A stretch of DNA of 64,000 nt from an uncultured Pseudodesulfovibrio sp. (GTDB lineage Bacteria; Desulfobacterota; Desulfovibrionia; Desulfovibrionales; Desulfovibrionaceae), in NCBI RefSeq assembly GCF_963662885.1, contig NZ_OY760062.1, forward strand, positions 62,001-126,000, in the 5' to 3' direction. Made by a program: the position numbers and the translations under genes. Below are positions 43,234 through 51,867 of this stretch, piece after piece; position 1 is the stretch's first letter, and each line of letters opens with the position of its first letter. Below the pieces are notes generated by a model that saw only the letters and a program-made list of their open reading frames with translations, searched no databases and was not told where the DNA came from.

Positions 43234-43755
43234 ATGAATGATATCCGTATTTCCGTGACCCTGTCCCTGGATGAAAAACATCCCGAGGACGGCTACATCG
43301 ACTTCAACCTGTCCGTGGACGGGCAGTACCTGCATGAGATCGGCGTGTACGTCGACCCCGTGGACCTGGTCACCTCGGCGACCATGTCGGGCGAGTTCTT
43401 CATCTATACCTGCGATTGCGGCAATCCGGCCTGTCAGGGCATCGACGACGGCGTGATGGTCTCCCACACCCCGGACACGGTCGTCTGGCGGCTCAAAAAT
43501 CCCATCTCCTGGCCGCCGGATGAGCCCAGGCCCGACTGGGAGCACGACGCCGAGTTCGTTTTCCCCCGGGACCTCTACCTCCAGCAGGTCTCCATCGCTC
43601 TGGACCATGCCAAGCGCATTGCCAAAGGGTTCAAGCTCTCCGGCTCTTTGTGGGTCGGCCCGGACCTGTCCATGGAAGGGCTCATGGCCCTGGAAGTCCC
43701 CCATCAGGAGGGCGGTTTCTTCGCCCTGGAGCCTGAGGGCCGCGCCCTGCATTAA
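43234..43755 (+). CDS. Conserved protein of unknown function
   Basis: This 173-residue acidic soluble protein has a YTCDCGNPACQGIDDGV stretch, in which three cysteines (C-X-C-X4-C) suggest metal binding or a disulfide. The rest is beta-rich with several Trp and Pro. CGAGGAA lies before the ATG. No partner or domain is recognised. It is on the plus strand after the ClC gene with a 110-base gap. Confidence 0.78.
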   Translation: MNDIRISVTLSLDEKHPEDGYIDFNLSVDGQYLHEIGVYVDPVDLVTSATMSGEFFIYTCDCGNPACQGIDDGVMVSHTPDTVVWRLKNPISWPPDEPRPDWEHDAEFVFPRDLYLQQVSIALDHAKRIAKGFKLSGSLWVGPDLSMEGLMALEVPHQEGGFFALEPEGRALH

Positions 43756-43867
43756 CGCTTGAACAGGTCCGGGATACCGTATTTGCGTATTTCGGGGAAT
43801 TGTTCTACGCTGTGATCTCTTGCTCCGGCTGCTTTTCCGGTGGTTCCATCCACCAGGAGGAGCAGAC

Positions 43868-44044
43868 ATGTCTGTTTACGATCCCAATCAAAGCCGTTTT
43901 TATCGTGCGCGCCTCTTGCGTGCGCCGCCTTTTGCCGTGCGGTTTCGAACCGTTCGGGGAGTGGCCGTGTCCTGGGCTCGGGTTGTTAAACCCGCGGGAG
44001 GAGCCCCTGCTTTCGGCGCGGACTTTTGTCCGTCCAAAACCTAA
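43868..44044 (+). CDS. Possible small Arg-rich protein
   Basis: A 58-codon frame starts at ATG 43868 after a strong AGGAGGAG site, beginning MSVYDPNQSRFYRARLL. It is rich in Arg, Ala, Pro and Val. It lies 19 bases before the STM3941-like gene, on the same strand. No family is recognised, and the strong ribosome site is the main support. It could instead be a leader with a hairpin over GCGCGCC. Confidence 0.45.
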   Translation: MSVYDPNQSRFYRARLLRAPPFAVRFRTVRGVAVSWARVVKPAGGAPAFGADFCPSKT

Positions 44045-44063
44045 CCGGAAACAGGGTGTATCC

Positions 44064-44609
44064 ATGTACGTACCGATCAAGATCTATCCCAACAGGCAGA
44101 GTCTCAGAGGGCGCATTGTGGGAGCGGCCCTCTGCCTGGGCCTGGCCGTGGCCGGGTTCCATTTCATCAACGACAAGAATCTCCGGCTCGCCGTGTATTG
44201 TATGAGCATGGCCGGATTCGCCGTGGTCATGATCAACGCGATCGCCATCATGACCAGGCAACCCATGGTCAAGATCCTGGATGACCGGTTTTCGGTCTAC
44301 ACGCCGTTCGGCTACGCGCTTATCCGTTTCGGCGAGGTCCTGGCTTTTCGCAGGAGCCGGATTCCGTTCTTTCGCGCCCTGCGTATCGAGATCAACCGTT
44401 CGGCCCGGCCGAAATTCCCGTCCGCCTTCTGCCGCCTGCTCTACGCCGTGGTCAGGCTCAACTTCACCAACTCCGTATCCATCTCCGGCTCCCTGCTCGG
44501 GGCCAATCCGGAAGCGGTCATGCTGATGCTGGAAAAACGTCGCGTGGCCGCCGTGCGGTTGGATAACATCGGAGATTACAACCCCCAGGCGCTCACCTCG
44601 CTTGGGTGA
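44064..44609 (+). CDS. STM3941-like small membrane protein
   Basis: This 181-residue protein has two N-terminal hydrophobic helices (about residues 15-60: GAALCLGLAVAGFHFI and SMAGFAVVMINAIAIM) and a C-terminal cytoplasmic domain with the pattern VKILDDRFSVYTPFGYALIRF. This fits the STM3941 family in layout; the identification is by pattern only. Function unknown. The start is the ATG at 44064 after AGGG. Confidence 0.65.
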   Translation: MYVPIKIYPNRQSLRGRIVGAALCLGLAVAGFHFINDKNLRLAVYCMSMAGFAVVMINAIAIMTRQPMVKILDDRFSVYTPFGYALIRFGEVLAFRRSRIPFFRALRIEINRSARPKFPSAFCRLLYAVVRLNFTNSVSISGSLLGANPEAVMLMLEKRRVAAVRLDNIGDYNPQALTSLG

Positions 44610-44617
44610 AGAACGAA

Positions 44618-44650
44618 AACCGGGCGGCCCGCACTGCGGTCCGCCCGGTT
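44618..44650 (+). terminator. Intrinsic terminator-like hairpin after the STM3941-like gene
   Basis: AACCGGGCGG with CCGCCCGGTT and a 13-base loop, 9 bases past the stop codon, followed by a weak T tail. Confidence 0.6.
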
Positions 44651-44721
44651 GCCATTTGGGTCTAGGAATCCTTTCCCTCATGAAAACGGGTCTGTTGGTG
44701 AGGGGAAAAGAGGATGATTTG

Positions 44722-45108
44722 TCAGCAGGCGCAACCTATGGTTTGAGCCTGCTCATTTTTATCGGTGGGGTAGCCATCGCGTTTCCACCAGTCGAGGCCG
44801 CCGATGAGTTCCTTTACCGTGAAACCGAGTCGGGTCATGTTCAGAGCGCCCTTGGTGGAGGCGTTGCAGCCGATGCCGTCGCAGTAGGTCACGTACAGAG
44901 CCTCCCGGTCCAGCCCGGCGGTCGAGGTTTCGTTCATCTCCCGGTGAGGCAGGCTGACCGCGCCGGGGATGTGCTCGGCGTCATAGGCAGACGTGCCTCG
45001 CGCATCGATGACCACCACTTTCTGGCCGTTCTTGCGGGCCTCGCTCAAATCCCAGGAATCGATCTCCCAGCGCAGCTTGTTTTCATAATGGCTCAGTTGG
45101 TCCTGCAT
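44722..45108 (-). CDS. Rhodanese-like domain protein
   Basis: This 128-residue single-domain rhodanese has VVVIDARGTSAYDAEHIPGAVSLP and the active-site cysteine C76 in YCDGIGCNAS. It should carry sulfane sulfur or act as a sulfurtransferase in the cytoplasm. The usual CXXXX(R/K) loop is CDGIGCN, so substrate specificity may differ. The C-terminus ends IGCAC. AAGGAG is before the ATG. It is a single gene. Confidence 0.92.
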   Translation of the reverse strand: MQDQLSHYENKLRWEIDSWDLSEARKNGQKVVVIDARGTSAYDAEHIPGAVSLPHREMNETSTAGLDREALYVTYCDGIGCNASTKGALNMTRLGFTVKELIGGLDWWKRDGYPTDKNEQAQTIGCAC

Positions 45109-45296
45109 GGCGTCTCCTTGTCGGTTGGTGGTCGGGGTATAAGGTATCCTAGGTGTTCATGGAAACGAGTACCAGTCACGAAACAGGAAGGGGGGCTTCG
45201 GTATCTATGATGATGGGGAGCGTGGCTGGCGAAAGGTGAAGATATTTTCGACGGTGATGGCAAGGTAAGGGCAGGCGTAGCTGCGTCTTCAACTCG

Positions 45297-45328
45297 AAAC
45301 GGCGCCCGGGAACACCCGGGCGCCGTTT
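45297..45328 (-). terminator. Intrinsic terminator-like hairpin after the ferredoxin gene
   Basis: AAACGGCGCCCGGG with its exact complement and a 4-base loop, about 25 bases past the stop codon. A strong stem with a weak T tail on the minus strand. Confidence 0.7.
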
Positions 45329-45353
45329 CTTGAATACCGGATCAGTGGATGGA

Positions 45354-45530
45354 CTAATCGTCAGCGCTGATCGCATTGAAACCACATTCGGCTTCGCATG
45401 CGCCACAATCAATGCAATCATCCGTTATCTCGTAGTAATTCTTACCTTCGGGGTGAACGATTGCATCCTGGGGGCAGGCACTTTGGCAAGCGCCGCAGAA
45501 CTGACACTCATCGGGGTCGATTGTATGCAT
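45354..45530 (-). CDS. 2[4Fe-4S] ferredoxin
   Basis: This 58-residue protein begins MHTIDPDECQFCGACQSAC and has two CX2CX2CX3C cluster motifs: C9, C12, C15, C19 and C39, C42, C45, C49. This is a classic small bacterial ferredoxin that carries electrons for anaerobic metabolism. The conserved Pro after the fourth Cys is present in the first motif (ACPQ), but the second motif has Gly (ECGF). AAGGAG lies 5 bases before the ATG. A good sigma-70 promoter lies upstream and a terminator hairpin downstream, so it is probably monocistronic. Confidence 0.95.
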   Translation of the reverse strand: MHTIDPDECQFCGACQSACPQDAIVHPEGKNYYEITDDCIDCGACEAECGFNAISADD

Positions 45531-45575
45531 TTTCTCTCCTTCAAATGCTTAAGATTATTAAAAATGATAAAAAAT

Positions 45576-45605
45576 ATTTTACCCGATGCCCGAACGGGAC
45601 GTCAA
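45576..45605 (-). promoter_or_regulatory. Sigma-70 promoter of the ferredoxin gene
   Basis: TTGACG and TAAAAT are separated by 18 bases on the minus strand, 45 bases before the ferredoxin start codon, within an AT-rich stretch. Confidence 0.75.
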
Positions 45606-45770
45606 ATGGAATATGGAGGGTATTTTTTGTCCTGGTTGGATCACGCTGCGAATAACCGGGCGATTTGGGGCACGGTTTGATCGCGATGTTTTCAAGGACA
45701 TGCCCTTTGTTGGGGGATCGTTGCCGTTGGGGCCAGATTTCTGAATATTGTTGTTTCATTCCCATGGCAC

Positions 45771-45804
45771 AAAAAAAGGGCGTCCCGATGAGGAACGCCC
45801 TTTT
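45771..45804 (-). terminator. Intrinsic terminator after the YhcH-family gene
   Basis: AAAAGGGCGT, 11-base loop and ACGCCC followed by TTTTTTT on the minus strand, just past the stop codon at 45824. It ends the glycine-cleavage operon. Confidence 0.92.
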
Positions 45805-45823
45805 GGATTTGTTGTCGATCGAC

Positions 45824-46267
45824 TCAGACTCTGACCTTCATGATGATCTTGTGGATCTCGGCATCCGAGATCATGGGCATGTGCGCATCCTCAGGGAAGT
45901 AGGCGGCGATCATGCCGGGCTGGACCTCGGCCCAATGGGTCGGCCGGTCCTCGTAGAAGGCCACGTCATTTCGCGGATCAGAGGCGTCAACGGCCTTCCC
46001 TAGGTCGCGCCGTGCCTTCCAGCCGATGGAATCGGTGCCGGCGATGACGTAGGCCAGATCAATATACTGGTCGTGGGTCTCGATCAGAGCGTCCTCGGCA
46101 TTGCGGCCCGGTCCCTTGGCGACGACGGCGTACAGGCCGTCCTCAAGGTCGATCCGCCCGACGGGCAGCTCGGCCAGATCCGGCCTGCGCAGGAAGGCGA
46201 AGGCGGCGGGGAAGCGGGGATTGAGATCCGCGTACAGGTCCGCATTATCGAGGATGTCCAGAATCAT
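45824..46267 (-). CDS. YhcH/YjgK/YiaL family protein
   Basis: This 147-residue protein matches the YhcH/YjgK/YiaL (DUF386) cupin-like family: HDQYIDLAYVIAG and the late VQPGMIAAYFPEDAHMP are diagnostic, with conserved His and Glu residues for metal. Relatives are linked to sugar or sialic-acid metabolism. Here it overlaps the lpd gene by 4 bases (ATGA), so it is the last gene of the glycine-cleavage operon, an unusual context. Confidence 0.9.
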   Translation of the reverse strand: MILDILDNADLYADLNPRFPAAFAFLRRPDLAELPVGRIDLEDGLYAVVAKGPGRNAEDALIETHDQYIDLAYVIAGTDSIGWKARRDLGKAVDASDPRNDVAFYEDRPTHWAEVQPGMIAAYFPEDAHMPMISDAEIHKIIMKVRV

Positions 46268-47628
46268 TGTACTTTCTTCCTTTCCGCAGTCAGTGCCGCG
46301 AGCAGGGATTCATCCAGGGACGGGTGCGCGAAGATGATCGAGTGCGTGTCGTCGGCGGTCCATCCCTGCTGCACGATCATGGCCGCAGGAGTGACCAGGC
46401 GGGACACGTCGTGGCCAACGGCGGTCACGCCGACCACCTTGCCGCCGGACCAGACCACCTTGACGAACCCCTGGGTGGCCGCGTGGGCCTGAGCCATGGG
46501 GTTTGCCGCGAGCTGGGCCACGGAGACCTCGGTGGTGTCGAAGTCGGCCAGGAACGCCTCGTTCTCCATCATGCCCACGCGCATGGCCTCGGGCGCGCCG
46601 TAAAGCACGCTCGGTACCGGCGGACAGACATAGGGGCCTTCGATCTTTCCGGCAACGTGCCGGGCCACGTAATGGGCCTGGTGCGAAGCCGCGTGCGCCA
46701 ACTGGATGTGCCCGTTGGCGTCGCCGATGGCGTAGATGTCAGTGGCGGCCATCAGATAGTCGTCCACCTGAATCTGGTTGAAGAGCAGCTCAATGCCGGC
46801 TTCTTCCAGCCCCATGGACTGGGTCACGGGACCGCGTCCCACGGCCACAAGGGCCTTGTCCGCGGTCAGCTTGTCGCCGGTCTGGAATGTCAACTCGGCC
46901 TTGCCGTCCTGGGTCCGGACTCCGGCCACACGCTCTTCCAGGCGAATGTCCCATTTCCAGCGCTTGAACATGGAGGCCAATGCCTTGGAGACCTCCGGGT
47001 CCTCCAGCGGGGCAACGCGATCCATGGCGTCCACCACGGTGATCTTGCAGCCGAAGCGATGCGCCACCTGGGCCATTTCCAGGCCGATGAAGCCCGCGCC
47101 GACCACAATCAGGGATTCAGGCATGGACTCCATGGACAGGAACTTGTCGGAGTCGAGCACACAATCACCGTCCGGCTCCAGGCCCGGGAAGAAGATGGGC
47201 TTGGACCCGGTGGCGACCACAAGCTTCTTGTAGTCGATGGTCTGCTCGCCGTCGGCAGTGGCCACGGTGACCTGATGGTCGCCGGACAGGCGGCCCGTCC
47301 CCTCGAACAGTTCGATGCCGAGTTTCTGAAGCTGTGCGCCCATGGCCCGGCGGGTAGCGCCCAGATGCTTCTGCACCCGGGCCTGCAATCCAGCGAAGTC
47401 CACGGTCACCTCGCCCGAGGCGACCTTCATGCGGGCCTGGTTGTGCAGTTCCTCAATGGCCGAGGTTGCGCCGAGCCAGAGCTTGGTCGGGATGCAACCC
47501 CGGTTGAGGCAGGTGCCGCCCAGGAAGTCCTTTTCCACCAGGGCCACGGACAGGCCGTAGCCTACCGCTTCCACGGCGGCGTCAAATCCGCCGGGGCCGG
47601 CCCCGATGACCACGAGATCATAAGTCAT
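46264..47628 (-). CDS. lpdA: Dihydrolipoyl dehydrogenase (L protein)
   Basis: This 454-residue FAD disulfide oxidoreductase re-oxidises the dihydrolipoyl arm of GcvH. The N-terminal FAD site is VVIGAGPGGFDAAV, the redox pair is in GGTCLNRGCIPTK, the NAD site is VVGAGFIGLEMAQ, and the C-terminal catalytic His-Glu is in HPSLDE. It overlaps gcvPB by 11 bases and yhcH by 4, so it is coupled in the operon. The N in CLNRGC is less usual than CLNVGC. Function in glycine cleavage is set by neighbours. Confidence 0.95.
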   Translation of the reverse strand: MTYDLVVIGAGPGGFDAAVEAVGYGLSVALVEKDFLGGTCLNRGCIPTKLWLGATSAIEELHNQARMKVASGEVTVDFAGLQARVQKHLGATRRAMGAQLQKLGIELFEGTGRLSGDHQVTVATADGEQTIDYKKLVVATGSKPIFFPGLEPDGDCVLDSDKFLSMESMPESLIVVGAGFIGLEMAQVAHRFGCKITVVDAMDRVAPLEDPEVSKALASMFKRWKWDIRLEERVAGVRTQDGKAELTFQTGDKLTADKALVAVGRGPVTQSMGLEEAGIELLFNQIQVDDYLMAATDIYAIGDANGHIQLAHAASHQAHYVARHVAGKIEGPYVCPPVPSVLYGAPEAMRVGMMENEAFLADFDTTEVSVAQLAANPMAQAHAATQGFVKVVWSGGKVVGVTAVGHDVSRLVTPAAMIVQQGWTADDTHSIIFAHPSLDESLLAALTAERKKVQ

Positions 47629-49060
47629 CGGTCAGCTCCATGGAACGGGCGGCCTTGGTTTCGTCCAGCCGGGTCACGGGCAGGGTGACCGGGGCCGAGG
47701 TCAGGGCCTCGGGGTTGGAATCGACCAGTCCGGCCAGTTCGATGAGATCATCGCAGAACTGGTCCAGGGTTTCCTTGTTCTCGGTTTCGGTGGGCTCGAT
47801 CATGATCGCTTCGGGCACGATGAGCGGGAAGTAGACCGTGGGGGCGTGGTAGCCCTTGTCCAGCAGCCCCTTGGCGAAGTCGAGCGCGTGCACGCCCTTC
47901 TTGGCCTGCGGAGAAGCGGAAGCCACGAATTCGTGCATGCAGATGCGGTTGTAGGGGACCTCGAAATGGTCGCACAGCCGTTTGCGCATGTAGTTGGCAG
48001 CCAGGACCGCGTTCTCGGTGGCCCGGATCAGTCCGGTGCCGCCCAGGCGCAGGATGTAGGCGTAAGCCTTCAGGTACACGCCGAAGTTGCCGTAGAACGG
48101 CGCCACATAACCAATGGACTTGGGCTGGTCGTAGTCCAGGAAGTAGCGGCCGTCCTCGCGTTTGGCCACGCGGGAGATGGGCAGGAACGGGGCGACCTTT
48201 TCGGACACGCCCACCGGACCGGAACCGGGACCGCCGCCGCCGTGCGGGGTGGCGAAGGTCTTGTGCAGGTTGAGGTGGACGATGTCGAAGCCCACGTCGC
48301 CCACGCGCATCTTGCCCATGATGGCGTTCAGGTTGGCCCCGTCATAGTAGAGCAGGGCGTCCACCTTGCGCAGCATCTTGACGATCTCGGGCAGGTTCTT
48401 TTCGAACAGGCCGAGCGTGTTCGGGCAGGTCATCATCATGCCCGCGACCTCGTCATCCAGAACCTCGGCCAGGGCCGCCGGGTCCACGATGCCGTCCTTG
48501 GACTCGACGGTAACCACGTCGAAGCCCGCGATGGCGGCCGACGCCGGGTTGGTGCCGTGTGCCGAGTCGGGCACGATGACCTTGGTCTTCTTGTTGCCGC
48601 GGTCCTTGTGGTAGGCGGCCATGAGCATGACGCCGGTCAACTCGCCGTGCGCCCCGGCCATGGGGTGCAGGGTGAAGGCGGACATGCCGGTGATTTCGCA
48701 CAACAGGGACTCGGTCTCGTACATGACCTCAAGCGCACCCTGGCACAGCCCGCCCGCGCCTCTGAGCTGGGGCAGGACCGGGTGCAGCCGGGTGAAGCCG
48801 GGCATGGCCGCCACCACTTCGGTGAACTTGGGGTTGTACTTCATGGTGCACGAACCCAGGGGATAGAAGTTGCCGTCCACCCCGTAGTTGCGCTGGGAGA
48901 GCTTGGTGAAGTGGCGGACCACGTCAAGCTCGGAGGCGGAGGGCAGGCCCACATCGCCGTCGCGAAGCAGTTCCTTGGGGATATAGGCCTCTTCGGCCAT
49001 GCCTTCGCAGGGCCAGCAGCCTTCGCGTCCGGCTACGGATTTTTCGAATATGGTCTTCAT
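47618..49060 (-). CDS. gcvPB: Glycine dehydrogenase, subunit 2 (P protein)
   Basis: This 480-residue PLP enzyme carries the catalytic half of the split P protein, which decarboxylates glycine and transfers the aminomethyl group to lipoyl-GcvH. The PLP lysine lies in LNLHKTFATPHGGGGPGSGP. The start ATG at 49060 overlaps the gcvPA stop (ATGA). A split gcvPA/gcvPB is typical of many anaerobes. Confidence 0.97.
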   Translation of the reverse strand: MKTIFEKSVAGREGCWPCEGMAEEAYIPKELLRDGDVGLPSASELDVVRHFTKLSQRNYGVDGNFYPLGSCTMKYNPKFTEVVAAMPGFTRLHPVLPQLRGAGGLCQGALEVMYETESLLCEITGMSAFTLHPMAGAHGELTGVMLMAAYHKDRGNKKTKVIVPDSAHGTNPASAAIAGFDVVTVESKDGIVDPAALAEVLDDEVAGMMMTCPNTLGLFEKNLPEIVKMLRKVDALLYYDGANLNAIMGKMRVGDVGFDIVHLNLHKTFATPHGGGGPGSGPVGVSEKVAPFLPISRVAKREDGRYFLDYDQPKSIGYVAPFYGNFGVYLKAYAYILRLGGTGLIRATENAVLAANYMRKRLCDHFEVPYNRICMHEFVASASPQAKKGVHALDFAKGLLDKGYHAPTVYFPLIVPEAIMIEPTETENKETLDQFCDDLIELAGLVDSNPEALTSAPVTLPVTRLDETKAARSMELTDDL

Positions 49061-50391
49061 TTCAGCGCACCTCGCAGCATCTCGGCGAATATGCCGATCT
49101 GTTCTTCGCTGGTCTTTTCCGTGCAGGCCACCAGCAGGCCGTTTTCCAGTCCCTCGAAGTACCGGCCCAGCGGGAAGCCGGGCACGTAGCCGCGCTCGGT
49201 CAGCTTGGCGATGACCTCGAAGGCGTTGACCGGAAGGGTCACGGCGAACTCGTTGCCGAACGCACCCTTGGTCAGCATGTCCACGCCCGGAATGGCGGTC
49301 AGCTTCTCGGCGCAGATGTGGGCGCGTTCCACGGACACGCGGGCCGCGCGCTTGAGGCCGAGTTCGCCCAGGGCGCACATGTGGACCAGGGCGCGCAGGG
49401 CGCACAGGGACTGGTTGGAGCAGATGTTGGACGTGGCCTTCTGGCGGCGGATGTGCTGCTCTCTGGCCTGGAGGGTGAGCACGTAGCCGGTGCGACCCTC
49501 GGTATCCGTGGTCTTGCCCACGATGCGGCCGGGCATCTGGCGGATCATGGCCTTGGTGCAGGTCATGATGCCGAGGTACGGGCCGCCGAAGGACAGGGGC
49601 AGGCCCAGGGACTGGCCTTCGGCAACGGCGATGTCCGCGCCCATGGCTCCCGGCGTCTTGAGCAGGGTCTGGAGCACGGGGTAGGCGGACACGACGGACA
49701 CGGCCTTGACCGCCTTGGCGGCGGCGAACAGCTCGGTGAAGTCGTTGATGGAGCCGAAGAAGTTCGGGTTCTGCACCAGCACGGCGGCGATGGTGTCGTC
49801 CAGCACGGCCTTGAGCCCCTCGATGTCGGTCAGACCGTCCTTGTGAGGTACGGTGATGAACTCGAGGTCCAGGTTGGAGGTGTAGGAGCCGAGCATGACC
49901 CGGTAGATGGGGTTGAGCGCCTCGGAGACCACGATCTTGCGACGCTTGGTCTTGCGCACGGCCATCATCAGGGCCTCATACAGGGCGGTGCCGCCGTCGT
50001 AGACCGAGGCGTTGGCGCACTCCATGCCCAGCAGCCGGGTCACGGCGGTCTGGTACTCGAAGATGGCCTGCAGGGTGCCTTGGGATGCCTCGGGCTGGTA
50101 CGGAGTATAGGCGGTGTAGAACTCGCCGCGCATGGTCAATGCGTCCACGGCGGCCGGGATGTAGTGATCGTAGAAGCCTGCGCCCAGGAAGCTTGTGCTG
50201 TTGGTCGCGTTCTTGGCGGCCAGGCCTTCGAGCTTGGAGAGGACCTCCATTTCGCTCAGCCCTTCGGGAATGTCGAAACTTTTGGGGCGCATGTCCTGGG
50301 TGATCTCGGTAAAGAGATCTTCCATGGAGTCCACGCCGATGGTGGCGAGCATCTCGCGCACTTCGTCTTCGGTATGCGGTACAAACGGCAT
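49057..50391 (-). CDS. gcvPA: Glycine dehydrogenase, subunit 1 (P protein)
   Basis: This 444-residue subunit forms the other half of the split P protein. It begins MPFVPHTEDEVREMLATIG and has FLGAGFYDHYIP and MLGSYTSNLDL stretches. It overlaps gcvPB by 4 bases and follows gcvH by 72 bases, with a terminator-like hairpin between them. Confidence 0.97.
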   Translation of the reverse strand: MPFVPHTEDEVREMLATIGVDSMEDLFTEITQDMRPKSFDIPEGLSEMEVLSKLEGLAAKNATNSTSFLGAGFYDHYIPAAVDALTMRGEFYTAYTPYQPEASQGTLQAIFEYQTAVTRLLGMECANASVYDGGTALYEALMMAVRKTKRRKIVVSEALNPIYRVMLGSYTSNLDLEFITVPHKDGLTDIEGLKAVLDDTIAAVLVQNPNFFGSINDFTELFAAAKAVKAVSVVSAYPVLQTLLKTPGAMGADIAVAEGQSLGLPLSFGGPYLGIMTCTKAMIRQMPGRIVGKTTDTEGRTGYVLTLQAREQHIRRQKATSNICSNQSLCALRALVHMCALGELGLKRAARVSVERAHICAEKLTAIPGVDMLTKGAFGNEFAVTLPVNAFEVIAKLTERGYVPGFPLGRYFEGLENGLLVACTEKTSEEQIGIFAEMLRGALK

Positions 50392-50419
50392 GATGGAACC
50401 TGCTGGTTTATTGGGGAAA

Positions 50420-50450
50420 GAAAAAGGGCCGAGACGTCTGCCCCGGCCCT
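50420..50450 (-). terminator. Terminator-like hairpin between gcvH and gcvPA
   Basis: AGGGCCG, loop of about 16, CGGCCCT followed by TTTTCTTTCC on the minus strand. It lies between the gcvH stop and the gcvPA start and could reduce read-through, giving more GcvH than P protein. Confidence 0.7.
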
Positions 50451-50463
50451 GTCTGCGTATTCG

Positions 50464-50844
50464 CTAGTGGGCCTCGGAATCGACCACCGCGGCGTAGGCC
50501 TCGGCGTCCAGCAGCCCTTCGGGGTCGCCCTTGATCTTGAACTTGAGCAGCCAACCCGCGCCGTACGGCTCTTCGTTGACCTTCTCGGGAGCGTCCTCAA
50601 GTTCCTCGTTGACCTCAATGACCTCACCCGTAACAGGGGAGTATATCTCGCTGGCAGCCTTCACGGATTCGACGGAACCCATCTCGGCACCCGCCTCGAA
50701 GGTGTCGCCCACCTCGGGCAGCTCCACAAAGGTCAGGTCGCCCAACTGCTCCTGGGCGAAGTGGGTGATGCCCACCGTGGCGACGTCGCCTTCGACCATG
50801 ACCCATTCGTGGGTTTTCGCATACAACAGATCTTCGGGAATCAT
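50464..50844 (-). CDS. gcvH: Glycine cleavage system H protein
   Basis: This 126-residue carrier protein begins MIPEDLLYAKTHEW and has GSVESVKAASEIYSPVTG with lipoylated K62. It shuttles the aminomethyl group between P, T and L proteins. AAGGAG lies 8 bases before the ATG at 50844. It leads the operon gcvH-gcvPA-gcvPB-lpdA-yhcH. No gcvT is present in the window. Confidence 0.97.
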   Translation of the reverse strand: MIPEDLLYAKTHEWVMVEGDVATVGITHFAQEQLGDLTFVELPEVGDTFEAGAEMGSVESVKAASEIYSPVTGEVIEVNEELEDAPEKVNEEPYGAGWLLKFKIKGDPEGLLDAEAYAAVVDSEAH

Positions 50845-51157
50845 ATCTCTCTCCTTGATTCGAAAAGGGTACTTCCAAGTGTGTGATCGCCAGACTATTA
50901 GCATGGGATTATTTTGTTGGAAACAGTAAAAATAATGACACTTTCAAAGTTTTTATCCGATTTTGCCGACGAGTGTCCGAATCCGCCAAAAAGCTGACGA
51001 ACGGGCTCTGGGAGCGTTTCAAATAGCTTCGTTTTTCCGGGTAATTGAGCGGGAAAGAGTATTCCATATAGTCATATTTATTAGATCGTGGTGATGTAAA
51101 AAGTATTACGATGGCGGTTGACCATAACACGACTCAAGAGTAACCTGACGGATACGT
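50845..51157. other. Intergenic gap between gcvH and the methyltransferase gene
   Basis: This 313-base gap separates divergent genes. It is AT-rich and must hold the gcvH promoter. TTTCCA and TAATAG spaced by 17 bases on the minus strand at about 50896-50924 are a weak candidate. No glycine-riboswitch pattern or gene is seen. Confidence 0.5.
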
Positions 51158-51853
51158 ATGAGCGATTTATCATTCAAATCCAGTCTGTCCGGCCCCTTTG
51201 CCGCACCCGATCCCGGCTCCCGCGTGAAGGTGGAGGTCGAAGGGCGCGTCTGGCTGCTCGACCGCGCCGCGGATATGGAGGCGTTGTGGGACGCCATGGA
51301 CGACAATGACCTGGACGAGGACGAGCGGCTGCCTTACTGGGCCGAAGTCTGGCCGGCCAGCGTGCTGCTCGGGAGGCATATCCTGCGCAACGCGGACCGG
51401 CTCAAGGGCAGGGCCTGTCTGGACATCGGCTGCGGGCTCGGTCTGACCGGCATGATCGCGGCCTCCGTCGGCGCGAACGTGGCCGCTTTCGACTACGAAT
51501 GGCCCGCAGTGCGCTTCGCCCGGCACAACGCCGCGCTGAACAACGTCCCCCAACCTCTGTGGCTGCTCATGGACTGGCGCGATCCCGCGGTTCGACCGGG
51601 CGGATTCGATTTCATCTGGGGCGGGGACGTGCTCTATGAAAAGCGTTTTTTCGATCCGCTCATTCGACTTTTTCGCCACGCGCTCGCTCCGAACGGACGC
51701 ATCTGGATCGGCGAGCCTGTGCGCACCGTGTCCCGGCCCGTCTGGGAACAGCTCGCTGACGAAGGCTTCGAGACAAGGAAATTGACCGTGGAAAAGGTCG
51801 CCCTGTGCGGCCAGAACGCCACGGTAAACCTGTGGGAAATCACCATCCCCTGA
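51158..51853 (+). CDS. SAM-dependent methyltransferase (Methyltransf_16-like)
   Basis: This 231-residue class I methyltransferase has CLDIGCGLGLTGMIAASVGA (glycine-rich SAM loop), a VAAFDYEW acidic loop and DFIWGGDVLYE, the pattern of the lysine methyltransferase or NNT1-like group. Its substrate is unknown. It is 14 bases upstream of nikR and probably co-transcribed. The ribosome site before the ATG at 51158 is weak. Confidence 0.88.
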   Translation: MSDLSFKSSLSGPFAAPDPGSRVKVEVEGRVWLLDRAADMEALWDAMDDNDLDEDERLPYWAEVWPASVLLGRHILRNADRLKGRACLDIGCGLGLTGMIAASVGANVAAFDYEWPAVRFARHNAALNNVPQPLWLLMDWRDPAVRPGGFDFIWGGDVLYEKRFFDPLIRLFRHALAPNGRIWIGEPVRTVSRPVWEQLADEGFETRKLTVEKVALCGQNATVNLWEITIP

Positions 51854-51867
51854 TATTGGAGGACACT

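Noticed and set aside
50845..51157. Possible glycine riboswitch upstream of gcvH
   Set aside because: No tandem aptamer-like pattern or switch terminator was visible.
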